A stretch of DNA of 64,000 nucleotides from DASXAI01 sp963728985 (GCA_963728985.1 CAVSME010000006.1:1-64000), one strand, 5' to 3'. Positions 42,813 through 51,250 are shown, counted from the first letter of the stretch. Program-made: numbers and translations. Notes: generated by a model not told the origin, from the letters alone.

Positions 42813-43646
42813 TCACGAGTCGAGCCGGCTTGCTCCACAATCCGATGGGCGGGCGCCGCATGGGGGATCAACCGGTTTGAGACCCCTGACCTTCTCGGCG
42901 CGAGCAACCATCCCACCGACGGCACGATCCTGTGGGCGCGAGGACCTATCCCACCGCTTCCATCGCCCCGTGGGTTCGAGCGAGGTTAGGACGTGCACGA
43001 CGTAGCGGGCCTTGGCGTTGTACCACCAGTGTCCGAGAAGGAGTATGAGAGCGAACACGATCGTGATGCCAACCGTCCACCACGCGAGGACGTCGGACTC
43101 GAGAGAGGTAAGGCGCTTCAGCGCTGAATAGGCAACGAGGGCGGCCCACGCAGAGGCGGAGGTCACATAGACGATGGCCAAGGCGCGGTCGTGCTGGACT
43201 CGTATTCCGAGCAGCGAGATGACGGACGCAGGCCGATCGGCGAAGACGCCGCCGCGCCTCTCGGCAGGGAGCACGATCGGCCACTGTCGGCCTCGCCAGG
43301 AGTGGTCGCAAGGCAGGCGCTCGAGGGACCTCGTCGAGCGGCGCAGATGTAGGTCCCGCGCCTCGATCGTCTTGAGACGATGGACGACAACGTCGTGGAG
43401 TATCGAGTTCCGTAAGTCATAGATCATCAAGGCCCAGACGGAGGCGAGGCCCAGCGACCCAACAAGAACAACTCGCCATGAGCCGACGTTCTGCACATTG
43501 CCGAGCAGGCCAATACCGGCGCCCGTAATCACGGGTACAAGAGCGAGCAGCTTGAAGCGTACTTCGACGAGTTGTTTCCACACCTCTACTGTCTGGGTGT
43601 AGTCAGCGACAGTCGGTGGTGACGCCGGTCTGGTCCACTCGGCCAC
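42813..43646 (-). CDS. membrane protein of unknown function, 2TM+2TM
   Basis: A 277-residue protein with two pairs of TM helices (LLALVPVITGAGIGLLGN and WRVVLVGSLGLASVWALMIY; then LAIVYVTSASAWAALVAYSA and WWTVGITIVFALILLLG). A basic cytoplasmic loop separates the pairs (RNSILHDVVVHRLKTIEARD). The VWKQLVEVRFKLLALVP opening is seen in scattered uncharacterised bacterial membrane proteins. Base composition is visibly lower in GC than the flanking genes. The GTG start is uncertain because of the small overlapping ORF. It diverges from another membrane protein. Confidence 0.7.
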   Translation of the reverse strand: MAEWTRPASPPTVADYTQTVEVWKQLVEVRFKLLALVPVITGAGIGLLGNVQNVGSWRVVLVGSLGLASVWALMIYDLRNSILHDVVVHRLKTIEARDLHLRRSTRSLERLPCDHSWRGRQWPIVLPAERRGGVFADRPASVISLLGIRVQHDRALAIVYVTSASAWAALVAYSALKRLTSLESDVLAWWTVGITIVFALILLLGHWWYNAKARYVVHVLTSLEPTGRWKRWDRSSRPQDRAVGGMVARAEKVRGLKPVDPPCGARPSDCGASRLDS

Positions 43647-43815
43647 ACCGCCAGCATCGCACAGCGATAGGCGCCCTGCCGGCAGCCAGCGCGACGGTGT
43701 CGGCCGGCGTGGGCGAGGACTTCAGCAGGTCCGGCCGCTGCTCCGGTGACTCGATGATGTCCGGAACGGGACGCACGCCCTCAGTCTGTCCCGCGAGCCA
43801 TCGCATCCGGCGCAT
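43603..43815 (-). CDS. possible small protein
   Basis: A 70-residue frame overlapping the start of the membrane-protein gene by 44 bp. It contains DIIESPEQRPDLLKSSP and a C-terminal CWRCG pair of Cys. No family or clear ribosome-binding site. It could be a real short cytoplasmic protein of the lower-GC patch or chance coding. Confidence 0.3.
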   Translation of the reverse strand: MRRMRWLAGQTEGVRPVPDIIESPEQRPDLLKSSPTPADTVALAAGRAPIAVRCWRCGRVDQTGVTTDCR

Positions 43816-43911
43816 ATCCTTCGCGCCGACATGCTGGGTCTCATGCGAAGGATCCCGGAGGGCGGTGACGCATGCTCGAAGGCTCGTGTTGCGTCCTGAG
43901 GCGGTGGAGTG

Positions 43912-44868
43912 ATGGCTGACCTCCCGTGGGAAGTCGTCGACAAGCGGTTCGGGAAGTTTCTCGACTTCGGCTATGTCATCATGGTTGTCTCCGGCGCGGC
44001 GATCTTCATAGAAGTAGCGGCCTTGGTGCTAACCGGTTCGCCAGATGAGCGGCGCGATGAATTGTCGACCATGAGCGATCGCCTGCATTGGGATCAGCTG
44101 AACCTCGTCGGGCAAGTTCTCCTGTGCCTCGTGGGAGCGCTCGCCGCGTATTGCATCGGGAGGCTGGCCTTGTCGCTCTGGCACGGAGTCGCCTGGCGTC
44201 TCCAATTTCTGCGAGTCAGGTCATTCGTGAAACTGATGAATCTCCGCGAGGCTCGGCGTCACCGTCGGCGGCACGGCCTGCACCTGGACGAAATGCCTCC
44301 CGAGGGTGGGGCGAAGACGACGGTGGTCGACGTGCTCCTGAGCGGCGGGATCTGGGTACTGAAACGGCCACTGGACTCGTCGACGGAGTCATCGCAGGAG
44401 AGTCAGTTCTGGCTCCCGTGGCGAGCACCGGTTGCGAAGTTCTCCCAGGTCTGGGACAGCGTCTGTCGGACACATGGAGAGGCGGCGGTGCGATCACTGT
44501 TCGCACAACATGGCTTGCTCGTCTCCGAGTCTCAGCCGTCGACGTCGCTTGCGGCATCGACCGGTTATGCCGACGCATGGCTTCAGAGGAATCGTCCCGC
44601 GCTCCGGTTCCCCTATCTGGCCAACAGGTCAATACTCTTCGAGGCGGCGGTGGTGCCACTCCTGCTCGCGCCGGCCACCGTCGGCGTCCTGACCTCGTTG
44701 AAGATCAGTGGATTCGTGGCGATCGTGCTCGGCGCGCTCCTCTCCGTCGTGGCGTGGGGAGAGGTCCGACGGTCGAGCGTGCTCCTGACCATCAACGTGG
44801 TCCAGCAGTTCATCACGTTCGCGTTTGTGGAGAACGCGTCGAGGGACGCGAGCTCGTCGGGGGGCTGA
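43912..44868 (+). CDS. membrane protein of unknown function
   Basis: A 318-residue protein with TM helices near 20-40 (FGYVIMVVSGAAIFIEVAALV), 66-88 (LVGQVLLCLVGALAAYCIGR), 238-258 and 264-282 (IVLGALLSVVAWGE). A central soluble region (about 95-235) contains RRHRRRHGLHLDEMPPEGG and a Trp-rich part (FWLPWRAPVAKF). The membrane pairs flanking a central domain resemble the divergent neighbour in layout but not in sequence. Base and codon use are less GC-rich than in surrounding genes, suggesting transfer. The ATG at 43912 is preceded by GGTGGAG. Confidence 0.7.
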   Translation: MADLPWEVVDKRFGKFLDFGYVIMVVSGAAIFIEVAALVLTGSPDERRDELSTMSDRLHWDQLNLVGQVLLCLVGALAAYCIGRLALSLWHGVAWRLQFLRVRSFVKLMNLREARRHRRRHGLHLDEMPPEGGAKTTVVDVLLSGGIWVLKRPLDSSTESSQESQFWLPWRAPVAKFSQVWDSVCRTHGEAAVRSLFAQHGLLVSESQPSTSLAASTGYADAWLQRNRPALRFPYLANRSILFEAAVVPLLLAPATVGVLTSLKISGFVAIVLGALLSVVAWGEVRRSSVLLTINVVQQFITFAFVENASRDASSSGG

Positions 44869-45003
44869 CCGGCACTGATGCTCGGCGCCCTTGGCTCGGC
44901 AACCGTGTCAGTGACGCTGCCGCACCGTTCGACCCGCTGCCGGACCCCGGCCTGACAGCTAGCAACCCTTCCGTCGGAGCCCCTCGGGTCGCGCCGTGGC
45001 GCG
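44869..45003 (+). other. non-coding gap, end of lower-GC patch
   Basis: No gene, hairpin or repeat was recognised here apart from the hexamer listed separately. Confidence 0.4.
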
Positions 45004-45009
45004 TACGCT
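45004..45009 (+). promoter_or_regulatory. candidate leaderless -10 (TACGCT)
   Basis: TACGCT ends 7 nt before the GTG at 45017. It is the same hexamer and spacing as at the HNH gene. Confidence 0.45.
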
Positions 45010-45016
45010 GCGCGGC

Positions 45017-46174
45017 GTGCGCGTCGCTGTCTACGACATGGCCGATCCCGAGTTCCCCGTATCGCTGGTCGACGTCGACGAGCAGCCGCTGCCCGGGCCG
45101 GCATGGGCCCGGGTCGAGGTGGCGCTGGCGGGCATCTGCGGCAGCGACCTCCACAACGTGTTCCCCGACGGCAGCCAGAGCCGCATCTTCGGTCCGTTCG
45201 TAGGTGCGCCCATGGAGATGGGCCACGAGGTGTCGGGCGTCGTCGTGGAGGCGGGACGGGAGTGCCCGCTGCCGGTCGGGACCGAGGTCGCCGTCGACCC
45301 GACGCTGGCCTGCGCGGCACGCGGCCTCGAGCCGTGCCCGATGTGCGCCGTCGGCGCCTACTCGTCGTGTCACAAGCTGGGCAGCAAGGAGTTCACGCCG
45401 GGCTTCGGGCTGGGCTTCACCGTGGGTCTCGGCGGTGCGTGGGGCGAGCAGCTCCTCGCCCACGTGTCGCAGCTCCACGCCCTGCCCGACGGCGTCACCC
45501 TCACCACCGCGGTGCTGACGGAGCCGCTGTCGGTGTCGGTGCACGGCCTCCTGCGCCGACCCCCGGTCGACGGCGAGCCCGCCCTCGTGGTCGGCGCCGG
45601 CGTCATCGGCCTGACCGCGCTGGCCGGCCTCCGCCACCTGGCGCCGGCCAGCGAGGTCACGGTGCTGGCCCGCCATCCCCACCAGGCGGCCGCCGCCAGC
45701 GCCCTCGGCGCTCATCACGTCGTGGTGCCGGGCGACGGCTACGACTACCTCGCCGAGCTGGCCGCGCTGGGCGGTGGCACCGTGGTCGGGCGCAAGGACT
45801 CGGCCCTCATCAACGGCGGGTTCCAGGCGGTGGTCGAGGCGGTCGGCACGGCGGGCTCGCTCAGCCAGGCCATCCGCTTCGTGGCCCAGCGCGGCGTCGT
45901 GCACTTCATCGGCTGCGCGGCGACGACCACGGTCGACCTGGCGCCGGCGTGGTTCAAGGAGGTCGACGTGGTGGGCAGCTTCTGCCACGCCGCCGACTGG
46001 CACGAGGGCGAGCTGGTGCACTCCTTCGACCGGGCGCTGGCCATCATGGCCGCCGGGGACCTGCCGCTCGACCCGCTGGTGACGCACGAGCTGCCGCTCG
46101 CCGATCTGCGCGCGGCGTGCGACGTCGCCCGGGACAAGCGCAGCGGCGCCATCAAGGTGGCCGTTCGGCCCTGA
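45017..46174 (+). CDS. zinc-binding alcohol dehydrogenase (MDR family)
   Basis: A 385-residue medium-chain dehydrogenase. Catalytic zinc ligands are C41, H70 and E71 (MEMGHEVSG). Structural zinc ligands are C99, C107, C110 and C118 (LACAARGLEPCPMCAVGAYSSC), with unusually wide spacing. The Rossmann motif VVGAGVIGLTA lies near 190. The reaction is probably NAD(P)-dependent polyol or hydroxyacid oxidation. An earlier GTG (44996) is in frame, but 45017 opens with the family-like VRVAVYD and has a leaderless -10. It is followed after 68 bp by the CoA-transferase, which may be co-transcribed. Confidence 0.88.
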   Translation: MRVAVYDMADPEFPVSLVDVDEQPLPGPAWARVEVALAGICGSDLHNVFPDGSQSRIFGPFVGAPMEMGHEVSGVVVEAGRECPLPVGTEVAVDPTLACAARGLEPCPMCAVGAYSSCHKLGSKEFTPGFGLGFTVGLGGAWGEQLLAHVSQLHALPDGVTLTTAVLTEPLSVSVHGLLRRPPVDGEPALVVGAGVIGLTALAGLRHLAPASEVTVLARHPHQAAAASALGAHHVVVPGDGYDYLAELAALGGGTVVGRKDSALINGGFQAVVEAVGTAGSLSQAIRFVAQRGVVHFIGCAATTTVDLAPAWFKEVDVVGSFCHAADWHEGELVHSFDRALAIMAAGDLPLDPLVTHELPLADLRAACDVARDKRSGAIKVAVRP

Positions 46175-46202
46175 GCCGGTCGGCGGCCGGCGGCTACGCT
46201 GC

Positions 46203-46227
46203 TCGGTGCCGGGGGGATCGGCACCGA
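46203..46227 (+). promoter_or_regulatory. hairpin in the leader of the CoA-transferase gene
   Basis: A perfect 8-bp stem TCGGTGCC / GGCACCGA with a 9-nt G-rich loop lies between the dehydrogenase stop and the CoA-transferase ATG, 15 nt upstream of the latter. It may act as an attenuator, processing site or weak terminator. Confidence 0.45.
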
Positions 46228-46242
46228 AGGGAGTCCAGAACG

Positions 46243-48657
46243 ATGTTGGGGATGTACCGCGTGCTCGACCTGACCGACGATCGCGGTCATCTGGCTGCCT
46301 TCATCCTGGGTGGCCTGGGCGCCGAGGTCATACTGGTCGAGCCCCCCGACGGTTCGTCGGCGCGGCGCATCGGCCCGTTCGCCGGCGGCGAGGCGCACCC
46401 CGAGCGGTCGTTGACGTTCTGGGCGTGGAACCGCGGCAAGCGCAGCGTCGTCCTCGACCTCACCGCGCCCGACGGCGTGGCCGCGCTGCAGCGATTGGCG
46501 GCGGGCGCCGATGTCGTCATCACATCGGGGCCGCCTCCCGTCGATCTGGACGCGCTCCGGGCGGCGAACCCGGCGCTGGTGACGGTGTCGATCACGGCCT
46601 TCGGCGAGACAGGTCCGAAGGCGGACTGGCCGGCCACCGACCTCACGGTGCTGGCGGCGGGGTGCCAGCTGGCCATCACCGGCGACGACGACCGGCCGCC
46701 GGTGCGCACGATCGTGCCGCAGGCGTTCCTGCACGCCGGCTGCGACGCCGCCGCCGGGGTCATGGTGGCACTCACCGAGCGGGCCGCCAGCGGTCAGGGC
46801 CAGCACGTGGAGGTGTCGGCCCAGCGGTCCGTGCTGCAAGCCACGCAGAGCTACGTCCTGGCCGTGCCGCTCGGCGGTACGCAGGCACAGCGCAAGAGCG
46901 GCGGCGTGAAGACCGGCGGCCTCGACATCCAGCTGATGTGGCCGTGCAAGGACGGATATGCCTCCGTGACCTTCCTGTTCGGCGCCTCGATCGGTCCGTT
47001 CTCACGCCGGCTGATGAGCTGGATCCACGAGGAGGGGTACTGCGATGAGGCCGCTCGCGACAAGGACTGGCTGGACTACGCCAACCAGCTCTACGACGGG
47101 CGGGAGCCCGTCGAGGAGTACGAGCGGCTGAAGGGCATCATCGCCCAGTTCTGCCTCAACAAGACCAAGGCCGAGCTGCTCGAAGCGGCCCGCTCACGCG
47201 GCCTGCTCATCGCGCCGGTGGCCACGCCCGACGAGGTCGTCCAGAGCGCCCAGTTCGAGGCCCGTGACTTCTGGGACCACGTCGACGACGAGGAGCTCTC
47301 GTCGCAGCCGGTGCGCACGCCGGGCTCGATCGTGCACTCCACTCGTGTCCCGAGCGTCGATCTCGGCCGGGCGCCTCGCCTCGGCGAGCACACCTCGGAG
47401 ATCCTCGGCGCGCCGGCGCGCACCGTCGCCGCCCCGGCCCGAACGAACGGCAGCGGCCGCCGGGCTCCGCTCGACGGCGTGAACGTCCTCGACTTCACAT
47501 GGGCCATGGCCGGTCCCGCCACCACCCGGGTGATGGCCGACTTCGGCGCCACGGTCATCCGTTTGGAGTCGCTGCGCCACCTCGACGTCGCTCGCACCAT
47601 CGGCCCGTTCGTCAACGACACGCCGGGCACCGACGCCTCGGGCCTGCTGTTCAACATGACAACGGGCAAGCGCAGCGTCGGCCTCGACCTCACCCTCCCC
47701 GAGTCGCGCGAGGTGCTCGAGGACCTCGTGCGTTGGGCCGACGTGGTGGTGGAGTCGTTCTCGCCGCGCGGCCGGGCCGCGCTGGGCATCGACTACGAGC
47801 GCATGACCGAGCTCAACCCCGACCTCGTCATGATGTCGAGCTGCCTCTTCGGCCAATCAGGCCCGCTGGAGCGCTACGCCGGCTTCGGCACGATGGGCGC
47901 GTCGCTGGCCGGCTTCTTCCACCTGACCGGCTGGCCCGACCGGCCACCGTGCGGTCCGTTCGGCGCCTACAGCGACTACATGTCGCCCCGCTTCGCCCTC
48001 TGCGCGCTCCTCGCCGCCCTGGACCATCGGCGCCGCACCGGTGAGGGTCAGTACCTGGACTTCGCCCAGGCCGAGGCGGCCTCCCACTTCCTCACGCCGG
48101 TCCTGCTCGACTACGCCGTCAACGGCCATGCCGCCAGCCGCAACGGCAACGTCGACGCCACGATGGTCCCGCACGGCGTCTACCCGTCGGCCGGTGAGGA
48201 CGAGTGGATCGCCATCGCCTGTCGCAGCGACGCCGAGTGGGCGACGCTGGCCGCCACCATCGGGCGCCCGGATCTCGTCGCGCTGAACACCGACGAGCGG
48301 CGCGCTCGCGAGCCTGAGCTCGACGACGTGATCAGCGCGTGGTCGGCCGGCCGGCCCGGCGGCCAGGCGCAGGCCGAGCTCATCGGCGGGGGCGTGCCCG
48401 CTCACGTCGTGCAGAACTCGATCGAGTGCGCGGTCGATCCGCAGTTGCTCCACCAGGAGCACTTCGTGGCGCTGCCGCATCCGGAGCACGGCACCATCGT
48501 CTGCGAGGCGTCGCGCACGACGCTGAGCGCCACGCCCGCGGTGGTCCGCGGCATCCCGCCGCTGCTCGGGCAGGACACGGTGGACGTGCTCACCGAGCTG
48601 TTGGGCTACGACGACGAGCGCCTCGGCCTGCTCTTCGCCGCAGGAGCCCTGGACTAG
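46243..48657 (+). CDS. double-length family III CoA-transferase (CaiB/BaiF-type fusion)
   Basis: 804 residues made of two CaiB/BaiF halves (about 1-390 and 405-804). Half 1 has RVLDLTDDRGHLAAFILGGL, GKRSVVLDLTAPDG and FGETGPKADWPATDLTVLAAG, with the catalytic Asp in ATDL. Half 2 has VLDFTWAMAGPATTRVMADF, GKRSVGLDLTLPES and FGQSGPLERYAGFGTMGASLAG, where that Asp is replaced. The enzyme would move CoA from an acyl-CoA donor to an organic acid. A fused pseudo-homodimer with one active half is inferred. Its TAG stop is formed at the left end of the copy 2 repeat. The region just upstream carries a hairpin. Confidence 0.9.
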   Translation: MLGMYRVLDLTDDRGHLAAFILGGLGAEVILVEPPDGSSARRIGPFAGGEAHPERSLTFWAWNRGKRSVVLDLTAPDGVAALQRLAAGADVVITSGPPPVDLDALRAANPALVTVSITAFGETGPKADWPATDLTVLAAGCQLAITGDDDRPPVRTIVPQAFLHAGCDAAAGVMVALTERAASGQGQHVEVSAQRSVLQATQSYVLAVPLGGTQAQRKSGGVKTGGLDIQLMWPCKDGYASVTFLFGASIGPFSRRLMSWIHEEGYCDEAARDKDWLDYANQLYDGREPVEEYERLKGIIAQFCLNKTKAELLEAARSRGLLIAPVATPDEVVQSAQFEARDFWDHVDDEELSSQPVRTPGSIVHSTRVPSVDLGRAPRLGEHTSEILGAPARTVAAPARTNGSGRRAPLDGVNVLDFTWAMAGPATTRVMADFGATVIRLESLRHLDVARTIGPFVNDTPGTDASGLLFNMTTGKRSVGLDLTLPESREVLEDLVRWADVVVESFSPRGRAALGIDYERMTELNPDLVMMSSCLFGQSGPLERYAGFGTMGASLAGFFHLTGWPDRPPCGPFGAYSDYMSPRFALCALLAALDHRRRTGEGQYLDFAQAEAASHFLTPVLLDYAVNGHAASRNGNVDATMVPHGVYPSAGEDEWIAIACRSDAEWATLAATIGRPDLVALNTDERRAREPELDDVISAWSAGRPGGQAQAELIGGGVPAHVVQNSIECAVDPQLLHQEHFVALPHPEHGTIVCEASRTTLSATPAVVRGIPPLLGQDTVDVLTELLGYDDERLGLLFAAGALD

Positions 48658-48757
48658 CAGGGTGCTGAAGTACCCGGGTCGGCGGCATGCGCCGACGCTC
48701 TGACTTGGGTGCTCACGTGGACGGCTCGCCGCCGAGGGCCGTACTTCAGCACCCTGC
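48657..48757. repeat. 101-bp TA-type inverted-repeat element, copy 2
   Basis: Perfect 17-bp terminal inverted repeats (GCAGGGTGCTGAAGTAC) enclose the internal stems GTCGGCG-GCATG-CGCCGAC (48678-48696) and CTCG-CCGC-CGAG. The left flank is TA (48655-48656) and the right flank is CA, probably a decayed TA. It differs from copy 1 at only three positions, all in unpaired or terminal-bulge segments. Confidence 0.88.
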
Positions 48758-48841
48758 CAGCGGTCCATCCTGCAGCTCCTGCTGAACGACTGCCCGCGCC
48801 ATCGGCCGGGTACGCGTGCGGTGGATGTGAAGGAGCGCGTG

Positions 48842-49483
48842 ATGGATGAACGGGCAAGCAATGGCAGCGTCCTCGTGGCGGTGTACCCGGACGAGGCAAC
48901 TGCTGAGCAGGCGGCGAGGTCGGCCCGTCAGGCCGGCGCCGACCAGCTCGAGGTGGGCGGGGCGCTCGGCGAGCAGGCGTCGCTGCGCAGCGAGATGCGC
49001 GAAGAGCTGAGCAACTCGGCGGCCGGCGCCACCATGGGCGTCGTCACCAAGGAGATGACCAAGGGCTTGTCGGTCTTCGTGCCCGTCGGCGCGCTGATCG
49101 GCGCGATCCTGTTTCTACCGTTCGCCTTCATCTCGATGGGCGACCTGTCCGCCGGGGCCCGCGTGCTCATCATGGTGGCGTGCGGCGCCATTGCCGGCGG
49201 CGTCGTCGGTCTGGTCGCGGGCGGCGCCCTCGGGGCGCGCCGGCCCGGTGAGGCCATGGCGGCCCAGCGGGGCGTCACCGTGACGGCGGCCCCGGCCACG
49301 GAGGCGGTGGAACGGGCCATGGCCGAGCACCGCCCGGTGCGGCTGGACGTCGTCAATCGCAGCGGCACGCCGCTGGCGGCCCATTCCGAGGTGCGGCGCG
49401 ACGACGCCACGACCTCCCGCCGGGTCGGCCGCAACGTGGCCGCCGACGACTACCAGGTGCCGCCCGAGCGCGAAACGCCCTGA
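48842..49483 (+). CDS. membrane-associated protein of unknown function (stress-protein-like)
   Basis: A 213-residue protein. The N-terminal alpha/beta segment (VLVAVYPDEATAEQAARSAR) resembles general-stress 17M-type domains. Two TM helices follow (FVPVGALIGAILFLPFAFIS; VLIMVACGAIAGGVVGLVAG, a glycine zipper), then a beta-rich tail with an Arg/Asp-rich end. AAGGAG lies 6 nt before the ATG at 48842; a GTG at 48821 is not favoured. It may be membrane stress-related; its function is not known. Confidence 0.75.
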   Translation: MDERASNGSVLVAVYPDEATAEQAARSARQAGADQLEVGGALGEQASLRSEMREELSNSAAGATMGVVTKEMTKGLSVFVPVGALIGAILFLPFAFISMGDLSAGARVLIMVACGAIAGGVVGLVAGGALGARRPGEAMAAQRGVTVTAAPATEAVERAMAEHRPVRLDVVNRSGTPLAAHSEVRRDDATTSRRVGRNVAADDYQVPPERETP

Positions 49484-49513
49484 GCGCCCCTTTCGCCGCC
49501 GCCGCCGGCGGGG

Positions 49514-49519
49514 CAGGAT
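49514..49519 (+). promoter_or_regulatory. candidate leaderless -10 (CAGGAT)
   Basis: CAGGAT ends 6 nt before the GTG at 49526. It is a weaker match than others. Confidence 0.3.
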
Positions 49520-49525
49520 CGCGCC

Positions 49526-50299
49526 GTGATCCGCCTCGTGTTCCTGCTGCGACGACAGCCGAACCTGTCGTTGGACGAGTTCCACGCCCGCTGGCGCGAC
49601 GACCACGGCCCGTTGGTCGCGTCCCACCAGACGCGCCTCGGCATCCTGCGCTACACCCAGTCCCATCGCCTCGACGATTCGCTGAACGAGGCGCTGGCCT
49701 CGGCGCGCGGCGGCATGGAGCCGCCCTACGACGGCGTGGCCGAGCTGTGGTTCGAGTCGGAGGCGGCCATCGCCGCGGCCGGCGCCACCGACGCCGGCCG
49801 CCGGGCCGGGGCCGAGCTGCTGGCCGACGAGGCCGAGTTCATCGACCTTCCCGCGTCACCGCTGTGGCTGGCCTATGAGTACCCGCAGGTGAATCCCACG
49901 CCCGAGCACACGCTGGCCCGGGTCAAGAGCCCCATCGTGAAGCTGCACTTCCCGCTGCGTCACCCGGCGGGCCAGTCGCTCGACGAGGCGCAGCTCTACT
50001 GGCGCACCAGCCACGGTCCGCTGATCCGCTCGATGGCACCGGCCCTGGGGATGATCCGCTACCAGCAGGTCCACCGGTTCGAGTCGCCCTTCGAAGCGGC
50101 GCTGCGCGAGCCGCGGGGCACCACCGTGGAGCCCTACACCGGCCACGCCGAAGCGTGGTTCGACCGCAGCCGCTTGGGCGCGAGCCCGGAGGCGGCGGCA
50201 TCGGGGCGCCGGGCGGTGGAGGACGAGGCCCACTTCATCGACTTCGCCCGGTCCGGCATCTGGATCGGCAAGGAACACCTGCTGATCGACCGCTGGTAG
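49526..50299 (+). CDS. protein with two EthD domains
   Basis: A 257-residue tandem of EthD/dimeric alpha-beta-barrel domains. Each repeat shows the pattern L-D-E-x-x-x-x-W-R-x-x-H-G-P-L: LSLDEFHARWRDDHGPLVAS (about 12-31) and SLDEAQLYWRTSHGPLIRS (about 151-169), each followed by RYxQxHR. EthD proteins act in alkyl-ether or polyketide-like chemistry; with two domains the chain can form the barrel by itself. The GTG start has no ribosome-binding site. A YCII-like gene follows after about 10 bp. Confidence 0.85.
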   Translation: MIRLVFLLRRQPNLSLDEFHARWRDDHGPLVASHQTRLGILRYTQSHRLDDSLNEALASARGGMEPPYDGVAELWFESEAAIAAAGATDAGRRAGAELLADEAEFIDLPASPLWLAYEYPQVNPTPEHTLARVKSPIVKLHFPLRHPAGQSLDEAQLYWRTSHGPLIRSMAPALGMIRYQQVHRFESPFEAALREPRGTTVEPYTGHAEAWFDRSRLGASPEAAASGRRAVEDEAHFIDFARSGIWIGKEHLLIDRW

Positions 50300-50310
50300 G
50301 AATGCGGTCC

Positions 50311-50649
50311 ATGGCTGAGATCACCGACGAGTTCATGATGGCGATGCTCCCCAAGACCAAGACGTACACGGCCGTGCTCCTGAAAGCAGGCCCGAACCGG
50401 ACGATGGATGGCGCCGACAAGATCGTGTGGGAGCACGGCCGCCGGAACTTCTCGCTGCGGGCCGACGGCGTGCTGTCGATCGTGTGCCCCGTGCCCGACG
50501 GGAGCGACCTCGCCGGCATCGGCATCTTCAACGCCAACCCCGAGGAGACCCAGGCCATCATGGACACCGATCCCGGCGTGCAGGCGGGGGTGTTCGTCTA
50601 CGAGCTCCATCCCTGCCGGAGCTTCCCGGGGGATTCCCTACCCGCCTGA
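50311..50649 (+). CDS. YCII-related domain protein
   Basis: A 112-residue ferredoxin-like alpha/beta domain of the YCII type: KTYTAVLLKAGPNRTM, WEHGRRNFSLRADGVLSIVC and a C-terminal NPEETQAIMDTDPGVQAGVF. YCII proteins are putative small hydrolases or dehydrochlorinase-like barrels using a His/Asp pair. ATG codons at 50302 and 50311 are both usable; GGTAGGA lies upstream. It ends convergently with, and slightly overlaps, a methyltransferase gene. Confidence 0.82.
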   Translation: MAEITDEFMMAMLPKTKTYTAVLLKAGPNRTMDGADKIVWEHGRRNFSLRADGVLSIVCPVPDGSDLAGIGIFNANPEETQAIMDTDPGVQAGVFVYELHPCRSFPGDSLPA

Positions 50650-51183
50650 GCGGTGAACGGACACGGCGTAGGCGTCGCCCGTGAAGGGCTGGCGGTCCCA
50701 GGCGCGCCACCGCTCCACCAGCTGCAGCCCGCAGGACTCGGCGGTCTCGTCGTAGGAGGACAGGTCGTAGCCCCGGTCGAGTTGGAAGCCGGCCACCAGG
50801 ACACCGCCGCCGGCCACGTGCGCCGCGCACGCCCGCACCAGCGCCGCCTGCGTGCCCGGCGGGGTGAACAGCGGGACGTTGCCGGCGAGGACGACGACGT
50901 CGAAGCGGCGACCGAGGGCGAGCTCCGTCAGATCCGCCTGCTGCCAGTCGAGCGCCGGCGCCCGGCGGCGGGCTTCGGCCAGCATCGACGGGTCCACGTC
51001 GACGCCGACGACCTCGATCCCGTGGCTCGACAGCTCGATGGCCACGCGGCCCGTGCCGCAGCCGGCGTCCAGCACCGTGCCCGGATGGAACGACCGCACG
51101 AATGTGGCCTCACCGTGCACGTCGACGCCGCGAGCGGCGAGGGAGTCGAAGCGGGCCTGGTAGTCGCCCCCGTCGAAGCCCAT
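50638..51183 (-). CDS. class I SAM-dependent methyltransferase
   Basis: A 181-residue Rossmann methyltransferase. Motif I VLDAGCGTGRVAIEL (about 38-52), the acidic end of strand 2 (VVGVDVDPSML), motif II/III DWQQADLTELAL and the post-III LVAGFQLDRGYDLSSYDE are visible. Substrate unknown. A TTG six codons upstream could be an alternative start. It diverges from the AhpD-like gene. Confidence 0.87.
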   Translation of the reverse strand: MGFDGGDYQARFDSLAARGVDVHGEATFVRSFHPGTVLDAGCGTGRVAIELSSHGIEVVGVDVDPSMLAEARRRAPALDWQQADLTELALGRRFDVVVLAGNVPLFTPPGTQAALVRACAAHVAGGGVLVAGFQLDRGYDLSSYDETAESCGLQLVERWRAWDRQPFTGDAYAVSVHRSGG

Positions 51184-51250
51184 CGGGATCGACGGTACCA
51201 ACCCCGACGCGCTCTACTGGCGGCCTGATCCCGACACAGGAGGAACAACG

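Noticed and set aside
45103..46240. An open frame continuous with the CoA-transferase on its 5' side
   Set aside because: This part overlaps the alcohol dehydrogenase in another frame; the CaiB-type N-terminus begins at the ATG at 46243.
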